Assembly: GCA_037190665.1 (NCBI GenBank)
Contig: JBBCJT010000010.1
Coordinates: 40,179 to 104,178, forward strand
From: JBBCJT01 sp037190665
GTDB taxonomy: Bacteria; Pseudomonadota; Alphaproteobacteria; Acetobacterales; Acetobacteraceae
DNA length: 64,000 nucleotides
Reading direction: 5' to 3'
The notes beneath the pieces are model-generated. The model was given only the letters and a program-made list of their open reading frames with translations, had not been told where the DNA came from and did no database searches. Position numbers and translations under genes: made by a program. This document shows positions 16,979 through 26,190 of the stretch, piece by piece (position 1 is the stretch's first letter; every line of letters begins with the position of its first letter).

Positions 16979-18057
16979 TGGCTCGCCTCGAGCGAATCGT
17001 CGACGTTCAAATCGCGCTCCGCACCGCGGGGCTCAGCCAGCAGGGATTCGCGGACATCCTGCTGGTGGGCGCGTTCGCCCACGCCGCCCGCGTGCTCATT
17101 GCGACCAGTCCCGCCGAGGTGCTGGAGCTGGTCGGGGCGGACGCCGCTCATCCCCTGTACCGCGCGGCGCTGGCGGTGTTCTCGCAGACGCCGAGCCTGT
17201 CGCGGGTGTTCCTCGGCCGCCGCGACGAGGATGAGGGCGTGCACGCCGCGCTCACCGCGATCGAGGCGGAGAGCGACGACTGGTACGCGCTGGTGAACGC
17301 GGATCACGACGAGGCGGATGTGCTCGACTACGCCGAGTGGACCGAGGCGCGGGAGAAGCTGTTTCTCACGACGCTGGCTGACCCGGCGAACGCGGACCCG
17401 CTCTCCACCACCAGCACCGCGGCGATGCTGATGGCCGAAGGGTATCTCCGCACCGGGTGGTTCTTCCACCCGCAGGCCGCCACCGAATGGCCGGATGCGG
17501 CCGTCGCCTCCCGGCAGTTCACGATCCTGCCCGGCGGCGAGACTTACGCGAACCAGTCGCTCGCCGGCGTGCTGGCGCTGCGGCTGCCGGAGACGACCGC
17601 GCAGAACGTGTTCGCCCGGAACGGCAACACCTACGAGCCGGTGCGCAACTGGGCCCTGACCCAGAACGGCAGGGTTGCGGGCGGCGAGTTCATCGACGTG
17701 ATCCGGACCCGCGACGCACTGTGCGAGCAGATCAGGGTTAACGTGATCCAGATCCTCCGCAACAACCGCGTGCCGTTCACCGATGGCGGCATTTCCCGCA
17801 TCGCGCAGGGCGTGCGCAGCGCGCTCGACCTGTTCGTCACCCGCGGCGGCATCGCGCCGCCCGAACTCGACGCCGAGGGCGAGATCGTTCCGTCCTACAC
17901 CATGAACGTGCCGCTCTCGCTGAGCGTGCCCGTGAACGACAAGGCCAACCGCGTCCTGCGCGACCTGCGGTTCACCGCGCGCCTGGCCGGCGCCATCCAC
18001 GCCACGCAGATCCGCGGCGAACTCGTGCTCGACCACACCGCCCTGGCCGCGGGCTGA
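16978..18057 (+). CDS. Tail sheath protein (DUF3383 family)
   Basis: A 359-residue protein of the DUF3383 sheath family: GLSQQGFADILLVGA near the start, DDWYALVNADHDEADVLDYA in the first third, WPDAAVASRQFTILPGGETY in the middle, and the C-terminal domain RDALCEQIRVNVIQILRNNR followed by LSLSVPVNDKANRVLRDLRF. It forms the contractile outer tail tube, so the phage has a myovirus-type tail. The length is typical. Confidence 0.92.
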   Translation: MARLERIVDVQIALRTAGLSQQGFADILLVGAFAHAARVLIATSPAEVLELVGADAAHPLYRAALAVFSQTPSLSRVFLGRRDEDEGVHAALTAIEAESDDWYALVNADHDEADVLDYAEWTEAREKLFLTTLADPANADPLSTTSTAAMLMAEGYLRTGWFFHPQAATEWPDAAVASRQFTILPGGETYANQSLAGVLALRLPETTAQNVFARNGNTYEPVRNWALTQNGRVAGGEFIDVIRTRDALCEQIRVNVIQILRNNRVPFTDGGISRIAQGVRSALDLFVTRGGIAPPELDAEGEIVPSYTMNVPLSLSVPVNDKANRVLRDLRFTARLAGAIHATQIRGELVLDHTALAAG

Positions 18058-18072
18058 TAGGAGAAGATCAGG

Positions 18073-18504
18073 ATGTCTCAGGTCCGCAGCTACAACCCTG
18101 CGCGCGTCGTCGTCACCGTCGCCGGTCAGCAGATCACAGGTTTCGCCGACGGCACGTTCGTGCAGGTCGAGCCGCTGTCCGACGGCGTCAGCAGCCAGGC
18201 CGGCGCCGACGGCGAGGTGGCACGCGCCCTGTCGAGCGATCATCGCCACGGCGTCACGCTCACGCTCCAGCAGACCAGCCCATCCAACGCGGTGCTGTCG
18301 GCGCTGACCGACGTGGATCAGGCCACGTGTGGCGGGACGTTCCCGATCACCGTGCAGGATCTCTGCGGCTCGCAGCTCTTTGCCGCGCCGCAGGCATGGC
18401 CGGTGCGCAAGGCGAAGGTCGAATACAGCAACGAGATCACACCCCGCGAGTGGGTGTTCCACACCGGCAAGCCCATCACCAACGTGGTCGGGGGGAACGG
18501 CTGA
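18073..18504 (+). CDS. Tail tube protein (DUF3277 family)
   Basis: A 143-residue protein, directly after the sheath, with a ribosome-binding site (TAGGAGA). The beta-rich plan VVVTVAGQQITGFADGTFVQ, HGVTLTLQQTSPSNAVLSAL and FPITVQDLCGSQLFAAPQAW matches DUF3277 inner-tube proteins. It polymerises inside the sheath and conducts DNA. The stop overlaps the chaperone gene's ATG. Confidence 0.9.
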   Translation: MSQVRSYNPARVVVTVAGQQITGFADGTFVQVEPLSDGVSSQAGADGEVARALSSDHRHGVTLTLQQTSPSNAVLSALTDVDQATCGGTFPITVQDLCGSQLFAAPQAWPVRKAKVEYSNEITPREWVFHTGKPITNVVGGNG

Positions 18505-18971
18505 TGAGCAAGCGTATCGAGCACAAGGTCGGGGACGCCACCTTCTTCATCCGCCGCTTCGACCCGAAGCGCGCGCTGCGCACGTTCGGCGACCTGCAGA
18601 AGTCGCTGCTGGCGCCGGTGCTGGCGATCGTGGATGCCCGCACGGCCGAGGGCACGGTGGATGTGGGGGCCTTCGCCGCCGGCCTGCAGCAGCTCTCCTC
18701 CAGCCTGGACGGCGCAACGCTGGCGTCGATCGCGGATCGCATCCTCGATCCGGAGTTCGTCTCCGTCCGGCTTCATGACGGTGACGAGGCCCAGAAGCTG
18801 TCCGAGGGGGCGCTTAACCTCGCGCTGGACGATGACTTCACCGAATACACGGTGCTGATCGCAACCGCGTTCGCGGTGCAGTTCGGCCCTTTTTTGACGC
18901 ACGGGCCGAGCCGTATTGGCGCGGTCCTGTCGAGCATTCGGCCCCGGTCGGGCGCCTCCGCGACGACCTGA
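18504..18971 (+). CDS. Tail assembly chaperone, short (unshifted) form
   Basis: A 155-residue protein. The N-terminal part (VGDATFFIRRFDPKRALRTF) and the helical middle resemble phage tail-assembly chaperones of the gpG type. The last about 25 codons after the slippery site at 18,887-18,893 have a less coding-like composition (HGPSRIGAVLSSIRPRSGAS), as expected where the long form uses another frame. It binds the tape measure protein during tail assembly. Confidence 0.8.
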   Translation: MSKRIEHKVGDATFFIRRFDPKRALRTFGDLQKSLLAPVLAIVDARTAEGTVDVGAFAAGLQQLSSSLDGATLASIADRILDPEFVSVRLHDGDEAQKLSEGALNLALDDDFTEYTVLIATAFAVQFGPFLTHGPSRIGAVLSSIRPRSGASATT

Positions 18972-19138
18972 TCGGCGAGCTGCTGATCTGGCGGCCGGTG
19001 CTCGCCGGCCACGTGACGATGGCCGAGGTGAACGCCGGCCTCGTCGATATCGAAGACCTGCTCAAGCTCAACGCCCTGATGGACATGATCGCCGCATCTG
19101 AGCGCGCGGCCACAGCGAAGGCATCCGGCAAGCGATGA
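18504..19138 (+). CDS. Tail assembly chaperone, -1 frameshift (G-T-like) fusion
   Basis: A -1 shift at CCCTTTT (18,887-18,893) would join 130 codons of the chaperone to an open -1 frame that ends at 19,136-19,138. The fused product is about 211 residues. The extension (RDDLIGELLIWRPVLAGHV, then EVNAGLVDIEDLLKLNALMD) has a clean protein-like sequence with no start codon of its own near the overlap. It ends 4 nt into the tape measure gene. Programmed shifts at this spot are conserved in tailed phages; its use here is inferred. Confidence 0.7.
18887..18893 (+). other. Slippery heptamer for -1 ribosomal frameshift (CCCTTTT)
   Basis: In the zero frame the site reads C CCT TTT, the canonical X XXY YYZ form, so both tRNAs can re-pair as CCC TTT after slipping back one base. 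It lies in the tail-assembly chaperone gene exactly where the coding signal changes frame from positions divisible by 3 to the -1 frame. Confidence 0.7.
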
Positions 19139-21084
19139 TCGTCCGCGAGCTGATCTCCCTGCTCGGCTACAAGGTCGACGACAAGGGGCTGCGCGACAAG
19201 GAACGCCGGGAGGCTGCGTCCGCGCGGCGTTCCATGGGCATCTTTCGCACCGCCGCCGGCTTCATCGCCGCGCAGATGGCGACCGCGATGGGCGGCGGCC
19301 TGCTGCAGATGATCGAGGGCTGGGCGGGCGTGGACGATCGCGTCCGGCTGGCCACCCAGCGGGTGGGCGACCACGCGACGGCGATGCAGGGGCTCTATCA
19401 GGTCGCGCAGGCAACCCGGGCGTCGTTCACCGGCACGGCCGATCTGTTCGCCGCCATAGCGCGGAGTTCAGAGAACCTTGCGCTGACGCAGGATCAGATC
19501 CTGGCCCTGACGGGCAATATCAACCGGGCAATCGTGATCGGCGGCGCAGGCGCGCAGCAGTCGGCGGCCGCCATCCTGCAGCTCGGGCAGGCGCTGTCTT
19601 CCGGGACAATCCAGGGCGACGAGTTCCGCTCCCTGATGGAGAACGCACCACGGCTGATGCGCGCAATCGCGGACGGCATGGGCCGGTCGTATGGCGAACT
19701 TCGTGCCATGTCCCAGAAGGGCTTGCTGACCGCCGACGTGGTGGTGAAGGCCCTCATGCAGCAGGGCGACGCGCTGCGCCGCGAGTTCGACAGCACCAAT
19801 CTCCGGCTGGGGCAGGCGTTCACCATCGCGGGCAACATGCTCGGCAAGCTGGTCTACGAGACGGGGAAGGCCGCCGACGCGTTCAGCGGTGCGGCGCGAG
19901 CGGTAGTCTGGGGTGCGACGTGGATCACCGGCGCCGCGCGGCGCGTCACCGACATGCTCGGCGGCGCGGCCAACGCGGTGAAGGTGCTCGGCGCCGTCCT
20001 GGCTTCGGTGACGACGATCGCCCTGCTGGCGTTCTCGCGCTGGGCCGTCGCTGCCGCCGTCGCCAACGCGCCGCTGATCGCCCTGGCCGCCTCGCTCGCG
20101 GCCATCTACCTGATCGCCGAGGATCTGTACGTCTGGGCCCAGGGCGGGGATTCGCTGATCGGCGGATGGATCGGCGACTTTGACAAGTTCGTGGAGCCGT
20201 TCCGTGCGTTCCAGAAGCTGTTTCAGGGTGACTGGAGCGGGGCTTGGGATTCGCTGAAGACGGCGTTCACGGAGGTGGAGGCGGGCCTGGCAGTGCTGCT
20301 CGCCGCCGTCGTCGCCGTGCGGATGACCTTTCTCGCGTGGGCTGCCGTGTCCTGGCTGGCCGGCCTCCTCTCCGCGCTTGGGCTCGTGAAGGCGGCGACG
20401 CTCGGCGTGGCCGGCGCGGCTGGCGCAGCCACGCGCGCCTTCGGCCTGATGAATGTGGTCAATTTCTCGCTGCTGATCGGCGCGCTGGGGCCGGTCCTCG
20501 CCGCGCTGACGCCGATCCTGGCCGCTGTGACGGCGATCCGGGCGATGTGGCCTACTGCCGCCCAGGCCGCGACCGTGCGCGATCATCTCGACAGGGAACG
20601 GGAGCGGCGGCAGGCGGCGGGTTTGCCGGACGTGCCTGACGATGTGCTCCTGCGGCAGGGGATGGGGGCGCCCTCGGTCCAGCCGCCGGCGCCGGCGCCA
20701 CGCGGGTGGCTGGACGACATCATTCCCGACTGGCTGCGGGGCGACACCGGACAGGTGTCGGAGGCCGGCGAGGGGGCGCAGGCGCGGTACTTCGGCGAGG
20801 AGGCCCTGCGGGCGTGGCGCACCACGCTGGGCACATCGCCGGGCATTGCCCCGGGCGCCCTGATCCCGCCGCAGATCGCCACTGGCCCGATCACCACCAC
20901 CAGCGAGACCACGATCAACATCACCACCCGCGACGATCCGGCCGCCATCGCGGCGGCGGCCGAGCGGGGAGCGACCCGCGCCGGACAGGCGACCAGCGCC
21001 GATCTGCACCGCGCTCTCGGGGCGCTGGGCCGCGACATCCAGCGGGCATCCCCGGGTGCCGAGGCACCGGCCGCCGCGTACTGA
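19135..21084 (+). CDS. Tail tape measure protein
   Basis: A 649-residue protein with the tape-measure N-terminal domain: VDDRVRLATQRVGDHATAMQ, SFTGTADLFAAIARSSENL, QQSAAAILQLGQALSSGTIQ, GDEFRSLMENAPRLMRAIAD. Several hydrophobic segments follow (about residues 285-335 and 380-460), then a Pro/Ala-rich C-terminus. It sets tail length; by the usual 1.5 angstrom per residue rule the tail would be roughly 100 nm. It starts 4 nt inside the frameshifted chaperone frame. Confidence 0.92.
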   Translation: MIVRELISLLGYKVDDKGLRDKERREAASARRSMGIFRTAAGFIAAQMATAMGGGLLQMIEGWAGVDDRVRLATQRVGDHATAMQGLYQVAQATRASFTGTADLFAAIARSSENLALTQDQILALTGNINRAIVIGGAGAQQSAAAILQLGQALSSGTIQGDEFRSLMENAPRLMRAIADGMGRSYGELRAMSQKGLLTADVVVKALMQQGDALRREFDSTNLRLGQAFTIAGNMLGKLVYETGKAADAFSGAARAVVWGATWITGAARRVTDMLGGAANAVKVLGAVLASVTTIALLAFSRWAVAAAVANAPLIALAASLAAIYLIAEDLYVWAQGGDSLIGGWIGDFDKFVEPFRAFQKLFQGDWSGAWDSLKTAFTEVEAGLAVLLAAVVAVRMTFLAWAAVSWLAGLLSALGLVKAATLGVAGAAGAATRAFGLMNVVNFSLLIGALGPVLAALTPILAAVTAIRAMWPTAAQAATVRDHLDRERERRQAAGLPDVPDDVLLRQGMGAPSVQPPAPAPRGWLDDIIPDWLRGDTGQVSEAGEGAQARYFGEEALRAWRTTLGTSPGIAPGALIPPQIATGPITTTSETTINITTRDDPAAIAAAAERGATRAGQATSADLHRALGALGRDIQRASPGAEAPAAAY

Positions 21085-21087
21085 CTG

Positions 21088-21669
21088 ATGCTGTTCACCT
21101 TCCTGTTCGGCACCCGCCGGTCCTCGCTCGGCGTGCTGACGCTCGACGTGCTGTTGACGGAGAAGATCCGCCTGCCCGGCACCGTCACGCGCTACCCGGT
21201 CGAGGACGGTACCGAGACCTCCGATCATATCGGCTGCGGCAGCCGCCAGCTGCACATCTCCGGCAGCGTGTCCCACTCCGCCATGCTGGAGTTCGGGCTG
21301 CGGGGCGTCACGCGGCTGATGGATGCCGTCGAGGCGCTGGAGCACATGCACGAGCAGCGCCAGCCGATCACGGTCGTGACGGGGCTCGGCGTCTACGAGG
21401 ACATGGGCATTGAATCGCTCGAGATCACGCGGGCGGCCGGCGAGAAGGGCGGCAACTGGATCGACATCGACGCCGAGCTGGTGCGCATCGAGCGCGTCTC
21501 GCTGAAGCAGGCCGACATCCCGCCCGGGCAGGCCGCCCCGGATGCGCAGGGCAAGGCGGGCCAGACCGGCCAGCGCGCCGGGCAGTCACCCTCCCAGAAC
21601 CCGGCCACGCCGCAGCAGGACACGCGGATGCGGTCGACGCTTGCCACGGTCGCGCAGCCGGGCGGCTAG
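21088..21669 (+). CDS. Dit-like baseplate/tail protein
   Basis: A 193-residue protein. The first 140 residues have the Dit-like N-terminal pattern: TRYPVEDGTETSDHIGCGSR, LHISGSVSHSAMLE, QPITVVTGLGVYEDMGIESL and WIDIDAELVRIERV. The tail is Gln/Pro/Ala-rich and disordered. It should form the ring joining tail tube and baseplate. It follows the tape measure gene by 3 nt, as expected in phages with DUF3383 sheaths. Confidence 0.78.
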   Translation: MLFTFLFGTRRSSLGVLTLDVLLTEKIRLPGTVTRYPVEDGTETSDHIGCGSRQLHISGSVSHSAMLEFGLRGVTRLMDAVEALEHMHEQRQPITVVTGLGVYEDMGIESLEITRAAGEKGGNWIDIDAELVRIERVSLKQADIPPGQAAPDAQGKAGQTGQRAGQSPSQNPATPQQDTRMRSTLATVAQPGG

Positions 21670-21670
21670 C

Positions 21671-22027
21671 ATGCAGATCATCAGCACCATCGACGCGAAC
21701 TCGCAGGTGATCGAGGTGACGCTCGACGACCGCGTCTTTTTCACCACCCTCGACTGGAACGACGAGGCCGCGCTGTGGCGCATCGGCCTGCAGGACGCGG
21801 AACGGAACACGCTGATCGCCGGGATTGCGGTATCGCCGAACTGGCCGCTGTTCCACCGGTTCCGCTACCCATTCATGCCCCGCGGCGACCTGATCGCGGT
21901 CACCGACACCTACCTTCCCGCGGGCATCGGCCGTCAGGCGTTCGCCACCGGCGCAGCGGCCCTTGGCTACGTGTCCGAGGCGGAGCTGCGTGAGATGGGC
22001 CTGCTCGGCGCCTACGGGAGGCTCTGA
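21671..22027 (+). CDS. Baseplate plug-like protein (DUF6983 type)
   Basis: A 118-residue protein from ATG 21671 with strands such as VIEVTLDDRVFFTTLDWND, ALWRIGLQDAERNTLIAGIA and RYPFMPRGDLIAVTDTYLPA. The plan fits the small cyanophage-type baseplate plug family, which closes the tube tip, next to the hub. The evidence is mainly its size, its beta-rich pattern and its place between the Dit-like and hub genes. Confidence 0.65.
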   Translation: MQIISTIDANSQVIEVTLDDRVFFTTLDWNDEAALWRIGLQDAERNTLIAGIAVSPNWPLFHRFRYPFMPRGDLIAVTDTYLPAGIGRQAFATGAAALGYVSEAELREMGLLGAYGRL

Positions 22028-22030
22028 GCC

Positions 22031-22945
22031 GTGGCGCTGTTCGGCCGCGTCGTCCGGCTGGTGATCGGCCCGGCGGGAGGGCAGGGGATCGAGATCGACA
22101 ACCTGCGGATCGGGTTCGAGATCACCAAGACCCTGTCGAAGAACCCCAACAGCAGCACCGTGCGCATCTGGAATCTCGCCAGGTCATCGCGCGAGCTGAT
22201 CCAGAAGCCTGACACGCGGTGCCTGCTCTATGCGGGCTACGAGGAGGATCGCGGGCCGCTCCTCATCTTCAACGGCGCCGTCAGCTTCGCCTTCTCGGCG
22301 TTCGACGGGCCGGACGTGGTCACCGAGTGCGAACTCGGCGACGGCGCGCTGGAGATCCGCGACACGTTGGTCAGCCTGGGCTACGGCGCAGGCGCCTCCT
22401 CGGACGCGATCCTGCGCGACATCGCCCGCCGCATGGGGCTGGCGCTGGTGATCGCCGACGACGCGCTGCCCCGCACCTGGGCGCACGGGTTCAGCTTCTA
22501 CGGCCCGGCGCGGGCGGCACTGGATCGCGTCACCCACGGCAGCGGCGCCCGGTGGTCGATCCAGAACGGCGAGCTGCAGGTTGTCCGCACCGGCGGCACG
22601 ACGACGCGGCAGGCGATCGTCCTGGCCCTCGACAGCGGCCTGATCGGCCACCCCGAGCGCGAGCGGAAGGGCCGGCAGGAGGCCGCGACGGTGCGCGACG
22701 CGGACACCGCCCGGCGCCGGCGCATCGAGAGCGCGCAGCAGCAGCAGGATGGCTGGAGCGTCCGGTCCCTGCTGCAGCCGACGATCCTGCCGGGCGATCC
22801 CGTGATCCTGCGGTCGCGATCGGTGGAGGGGACCTTCCGCGTGTCCGAACTGCGGCACGTCGGCGACACGCATGAGGGCGATTTCATGACCGAGATGAAG
22901 CTGGTGGACAAACTGCCACCGCCCGGCGGGCAGCAACGGCGATGA
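22031..22945 (+). CDS. Baseplate hub protein (late-control-D-like)
   Basis: A 304-residue protein from GTG 22031. GQGIEIDNLRIGFEITKTLS, PNSSTVRIWNLARSSRELI, CLLYAGYEEDRGPLLIFNGA and the C-terminal LQPTILPGDPVILRSRSVEG followed by FRVSELRHVGDTHEGDF are the pattern of gpD-like/gp44-like hub proteins. It forms the trimeric hub that carries the spike. It overlaps the next gene by 4 nt. Confidence 0.85.
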   Translation: MALFGRVVRLVIGPAGGQGIEIDNLRIGFEITKTLSKNPNSSTVRIWNLARSSRELIQKPDTRCLLYAGYEEDRGPLLIFNGAVSFAFSAFDGPDVVTECELGDGALEIRDTLVSLGYGAGASSDAILRDIARRMGLALVIADDALPRTWAHGFSFYGPARAALDRVTHGSGARWSIQNGELQVVRTGGTTTRQAIVLALDSGLIGHPERERKGRQEAATVRDADTARRRRIESAQQQQDGWSVRSLLQPTILPGDPVILRSRSVEGTFRVSELRHVGDTHEGDFMTEMKLVDKLPPPGGQQRR

Positions 22946-23649
22946 GTCATGCGCTGATCGCGGCGATGCAGGGCATGGCCGAGGACGCGATATCGAACGT
23001 CAACACCGCCGTGCCCGGTGTGGTGGTGTCCTACGACGCCGGCAGCAACCGGGCGACGGTGCGGGCTTCCCTGCCCAAGCGGCTTGCGGACGGGCAGGCG
23101 CTGCCGGCGCCCAACATCGTCTCCGTCCCGGTGGTGTTCCCCGCGGCTGATGTGGGCGGCACGCAGGCTGCCCTGACGTTGCCGCTGAAACCCGGCGACG
23201 GCGTGCTGCTGCACTTCTCCCAGCGCAGCCTGGAGGGCTGGCTGTCGGGCAGCGGGGACGCGCCGGACGATCCGCGCATGTTCGATCTGTCGGATGCGAT
23301 TGCCGTGCCGGGGCTGAATGCCGGCGGCGTCGCGGGCGACGCGAGCGATGTGGTGCTGCGGCACGGCAACGCGTCGCTGCGCATGAAGCCGGACGGCACG
23401 ATCCTGCTCGCGAACGGAGCCTGTGCGATCACCATGACACCGGCCGGCGTGATCGCGATGGATGCCGCCCTCGTGCAGATCAACGCGCCGATCGAGGCTG
23501 GCAACGCGGCCGGCGGTGCGGGTCTCGCGCGCTTCTTCGGCGGTGTCACGGCCGCCGGCGACGTCGTCGCGGAGAACCGGGTCTCGCTGGCATCGCACAC
23601 CCACCGCAACGTCCAGCCGGGCGGCGGCAATTCGGGACCGCCAGCCTGA
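22942..23649 (+). CDS. Baseplate spike protein (Gp138/gpV-like)
   Basis: A 235-residue protein. The N-terminal OB-fold region (TAVPGVVVSYDAGSNRATVR, TLPLKPGDGVLLHFSQRSLE) fits the Gp138 family. A repetitive beta-helix part follows, and it ends with SHTHRNVQPGGGNSG, whose paired histidines are typical of the iron-binding tip of membrane-piercing spikes. It would puncture the outer membrane on contraction. The stop overlaps the gp25 gene's ATG. Confidence 0.9.
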   Translation: MSHALIAAMQGMAEDAISNVNTAVPGVVVSYDAGSNRATVRASLPKRLADGQALPAPNIVSVPVVFPAADVGGTQAALTLPLKPGDGVLLHFSQRSLEGWLSGSGDAPDDPRMFDLSDAIAVPGLNAGGVAGDASDVVLRHGNASLRMKPDGTILLANGACAITMTPAGVIAMDAALVQINAPIEAGNAAGGAGLARFFGGVTAAGDVVAENRVSLASHTHRNVQPGGGNSGPPA

Positions 23650-24056
23650 TGGCGCACGACATCGCCCTTCACCGGACGACGCACGATCTGGCCTTCGTCG
23701 AGGTGCCGCGCACCGACCCCGATGCTGTCCCGCGATACGACATCATCCCGATCGATGGCGCGGATCGCGTCGCACAGCAGGTCAAGATCACGCTGCTCGC
23801 CTTCCGGGGAGAGTGGTTCCTCGATACCGGTTTCGGTGTTCCCTACCTGACGGATGTGCTGGTGAAGAACCCCAACCTGCCGGCCATCGAGAGCATCCTG
23901 CGGGCCCGCATCCTCGCCGTGCCGGATGTTCAGCGGCTGGAGAGTTTCAGCCTCGTGTTCGATCAGGCACGGCGGAGGCTGGTGGTCGCGTTCACGGCGA
24001 CTACCCCGCTCGGGCCGATCAACGAAACCATTCATCTGGGTGCAGTAAATGTCTGA
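23649..24056 (+). CDS. Baseplate wedge protein (gp25/W-like)
   Basis: A 135-residue protein: VAQQVKITLLAFRGEWFLDT, FGVPYLTDVLVKNP, AIESILRARILAVPDVQRLE. This is the gp25/DUF2634 pattern of a sheath-initiator wedge protein, including the E-W-F turn and the catalytic-like but inactive fold. It links the baseplate to the first sheath ring and overlaps gene J by 8 nt. Confidence 0.88.
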   Translation: MAHDIALHRTTHDLAFVEVPRTDPDAVPRYDIIPIDGADRVAQQVKITLLAFRGEWFLDTGFGVPYLTDVLVKNPNLPAIESILRARILAVPDVQRLESFSLVFDQARRRLVVAFTATTPLGPINETIHLGAVNV

Positions 24057-25506
24057 GAGCACGGCCGCCAGCGCCTACGGCCTGCTGTCCACCGGGTTCG
24101 CGGCGATGCGCCTGCCGGAGATCAGGCAGGAGATCCACGCCGATCTCACGCGTCGCACCGGCAAGGTGTTCGAGACGAGGCCGGACAGCTTCACCGGTCA
24201 GTTCATCGACAGCTTCGCGGAGCGCGAGGCGCGGCTGTGGTCGCTCGCCGAGCTGGTCTACTTCGCCATGTACCCGGTCAGCAGCCGCGGCACGTCACTG
24301 GATCACGCGGCCAGCTTCACCGGCGTTCGGCGCCTGTTCGCGGCGCGGTCCAGCGTCGGCGCCGTGCTCTACGGCGACGAGGGAACCGTGGTTCCGGCCG
24401 GGTCGATCGCACGCACGGAGCCCGGCCAGATCGATTTCCGCCTCGAGGAGGATGTCGCGATCACGTCGTCCGCCGTGGTCGATGTGACGCTCGAGATCGC
24501 GGCGGTTGCCGCCGGCGCGACCTACACCGTCATCCTCAACTCCATCGCCTACAGCTACGTCGCCGACGTGACGCCGACCGGCCCGGAGATCGCGGCTGGC
24601 CTGGCTGTCGCGCTGCTGACCAGCGGGCTGGCCGTCTCCACGGATGTGGCGCAGATCCGCATCCGGGCGGTCGACATGCTGCCCTTCGCCCTGTCCCACA
24701 GCGCGAACGTCGCGACCGTGCGGCGCGGCAGCGCCGGGCGCCTGGCGGCGGACATGTTCGGCCCCGTCGAGGTGTCCGCTGGCGCGCTGACGCGCATCGT
24801 GACGCAGGTGCCGGGATGGGCGAGCATTTCCAACCCCGCCAAGGGCGACGTCGGCCGTGACCTCGAGACCGACGACGAATTGCGGCTCCGCTACAACCGC
24901 GGCGTCTATCGCCTGGGCGCGGCGACGCTGGACGCGATCTACGCGAACCTCCGCGAGGATCTGCCGGAGATCGGCGGTCTCGCGGTGTTCGAGAACCCCG
25001 AGGACACGACGGACGCGCACGGCCGGCCGCCGCACAGCATCGAGGTCGTGGCGGAGGGGGGTGACCCGCAGGAGATCGCGCAGGCGATCCTGCGGCTGAA
25101 GGCTGCGGGTATCGACACGTTCGGCGGGATCGAACTCGCCGCGGCGGACAGCCAGGGCATGCTGCACCGGGTCCGGTTCAACCGGCCGGAGCGCGTGTGG
25201 TGCTGGGTGAAATGCGTCGTCACGCCCTACGGCGAGGAGACGTTCCCGGGTGACGGCCTGGCCCGCATCCGCGACAGCATCGTTGCCACCGGCAACGCGC
25301 TCCCGATTGGCGCCGACGTGATCGTGCAGCGCTTCCATGGTCCGATCTACCGCGAGGTGCGCGGTGTCGCCGAGCTGGCGATCTCCATCGCTGCCAGCAT
25401 CGATCCGGCGCACGTTCCGACGCCGGCCGAATATCTCCCGGCGAACGCCGCCATCGGGCCGCGGCAGGTCGCGCGCTTCGACGCCTCCCGCTGCGAGGTG
25501 TCCTGA
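24049..25506 (+). CDS. Baseplate J-like protein
   Basis: A 485-residue protein with the baseplate-J layout: LPEIRQEIHADLTRRTGKVF, the conserved GTSLDHAASFTGVRRLFAAR, a central beta region, and LETDDELRLRYNRGVYRLG followed by ATLDAIYANLREDLPEIGGL. It forms the outer wedge of the baseplate that triggers sheath contraction. It touches the DUF2612 gene (stop/start overlap). Confidence 0.92.
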   Translation: MSESTAASAYGLLSTGFAAMRLPEIRQEIHADLTRRTGKVFETRPDSFTGQFIDSFAEREARLWSLAELVYFAMYPVSSRGTSLDHAASFTGVRRLFAARSSVGAVLYGDEGTVVPAGSIARTEPGQIDFRLEEDVAITSSAVVDVTLEIAAVAAGATYTVILNSIAYSYVADVTPTGPEIAAGLAVALLTSGLAVSTDVAQIRIRAVDMLPFALSHSANVATVRRGSAGRLAADMFGPVEVSAGALTRIVTQVPGWASISNPAKGDVGRDLETDDELRLRYNRGVYRLGAATLDAIYANLREDLPEIGGLAVFENPEDTTDAHGRPPHSIEVVAEGGDPQEIAQAILRLKAAGIDTFGGIELAAADSQGMLHRVRFNRPERVWCWVKCVVTPYGEETFPGDGLARIRDSIVATGNALPIGADVIVQRFHGPIYREVRGVAELAISIAASIDPAHVPTPAEYLPANAAIGPRQVARFDASRCEVS

Positions 25507-26177
25507 TGGAGTTCACGCCGGGCGACGCCGGCGACGCGGCCTGGTCGCGCTGGCTCGCCCAGCACGAGGGGCAGGCCGACACCGAGGCGTTCGTCCGCAG
25601 CTTCTACCCACCGCTGACCCGGCTGGAGAGCGCGCTGCATGACCTGCTGACGCGGCGCTGGCTCGACACTGCGACGGGGCACGCGCTGGACGGCATCGGC
25701 TCCATCGTCGGCCTGACGCGGGAGATCCCGGACGGCACGCCGCTGCCGTTCTTCGGGTTCGAGGGTCAGCCTCTCACGACCGGCTTCAGCCAGGCGCGGT
25801 TCCGGCAGCGGGGCGAGCCCTACGCGGTCACCTACGTGATGACCGATGCGGAGTACCGCCGGATGCTGCGGGTGAAGATCGCCCTCAACAACGGTCGCGG
25901 CACGGTCGAGGAGATCGTCGCGGCCTGCCGGGAGGTCTTCGGCGCCCCGCGCGTGATCGTCCAGGACTGGGGAAACGCCACGGCCCGCGTCTATCTCGGG
26001 CGGCTCATTTCCAACCTCGATCCACTGCACAGCCACATCGCCAGCATGATCCAGCCGCGCGCGGCCGGCGTGAGGTTCTGGATCGGGCAGATGCACGACA
26101 GCCGCGTCTTCGGCTTCGCGGGGCAGCCATTCGGCCCGCGGGGCTTCGGCGCCGGCGTCCTGTCGCGCGCGCTCTAA
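25506..26177 (+). CDS. Tail protein I-like (DUF2612)
   Basis: A 223-residue protein. The pattern RRWLDTATGHALDGIGSIVG, the glycine-rich G-F-E/G-F beta region, and YRRMLRVKIALNNGRGTVEE followed by IVAACREVFGAPRVIVQDWG match DUF2612, the analogue of P2 gpI that attaches fibres to the wedge. The C-terminal RVFGFAGQPFGPRGFGAGVL is rich in Gly/Phe. It lies between J and the tail fibre, as expected. Confidence 0.82.
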   Translation: MEFTPGDAGDAAWSRWLAQHEGQADTEAFVRSFYPPLTRLESALHDLLTRRWLDTATGHALDGIGSIVGLTREIPDGTPLPFFGFEGQPLTTGFSQARFRQRGEPYAVTYVMTDAEYRRMLRVKIALNNGRGTVEEIVAACREVFGAPRVIVQDWGNATARVYLGRLISNLDPLHSHIASMIQPRAAGVRFWIGQMHDSRVFGFAGQPFGPRGFGAGVLSRAL

Positions 26178-26190
26178 CTCGGGAGACACC

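Noticed and set aside
15481..18462. Very long - strand ORF (993 codons) opposite the neck, sheath and tube genes
   Set aside because: It lies antisense to well-supported phage genes with clear motifs; long antisense frames are expected in 70% G+C DNA, and its sequence is Arg/His/Gly-rich without domains.
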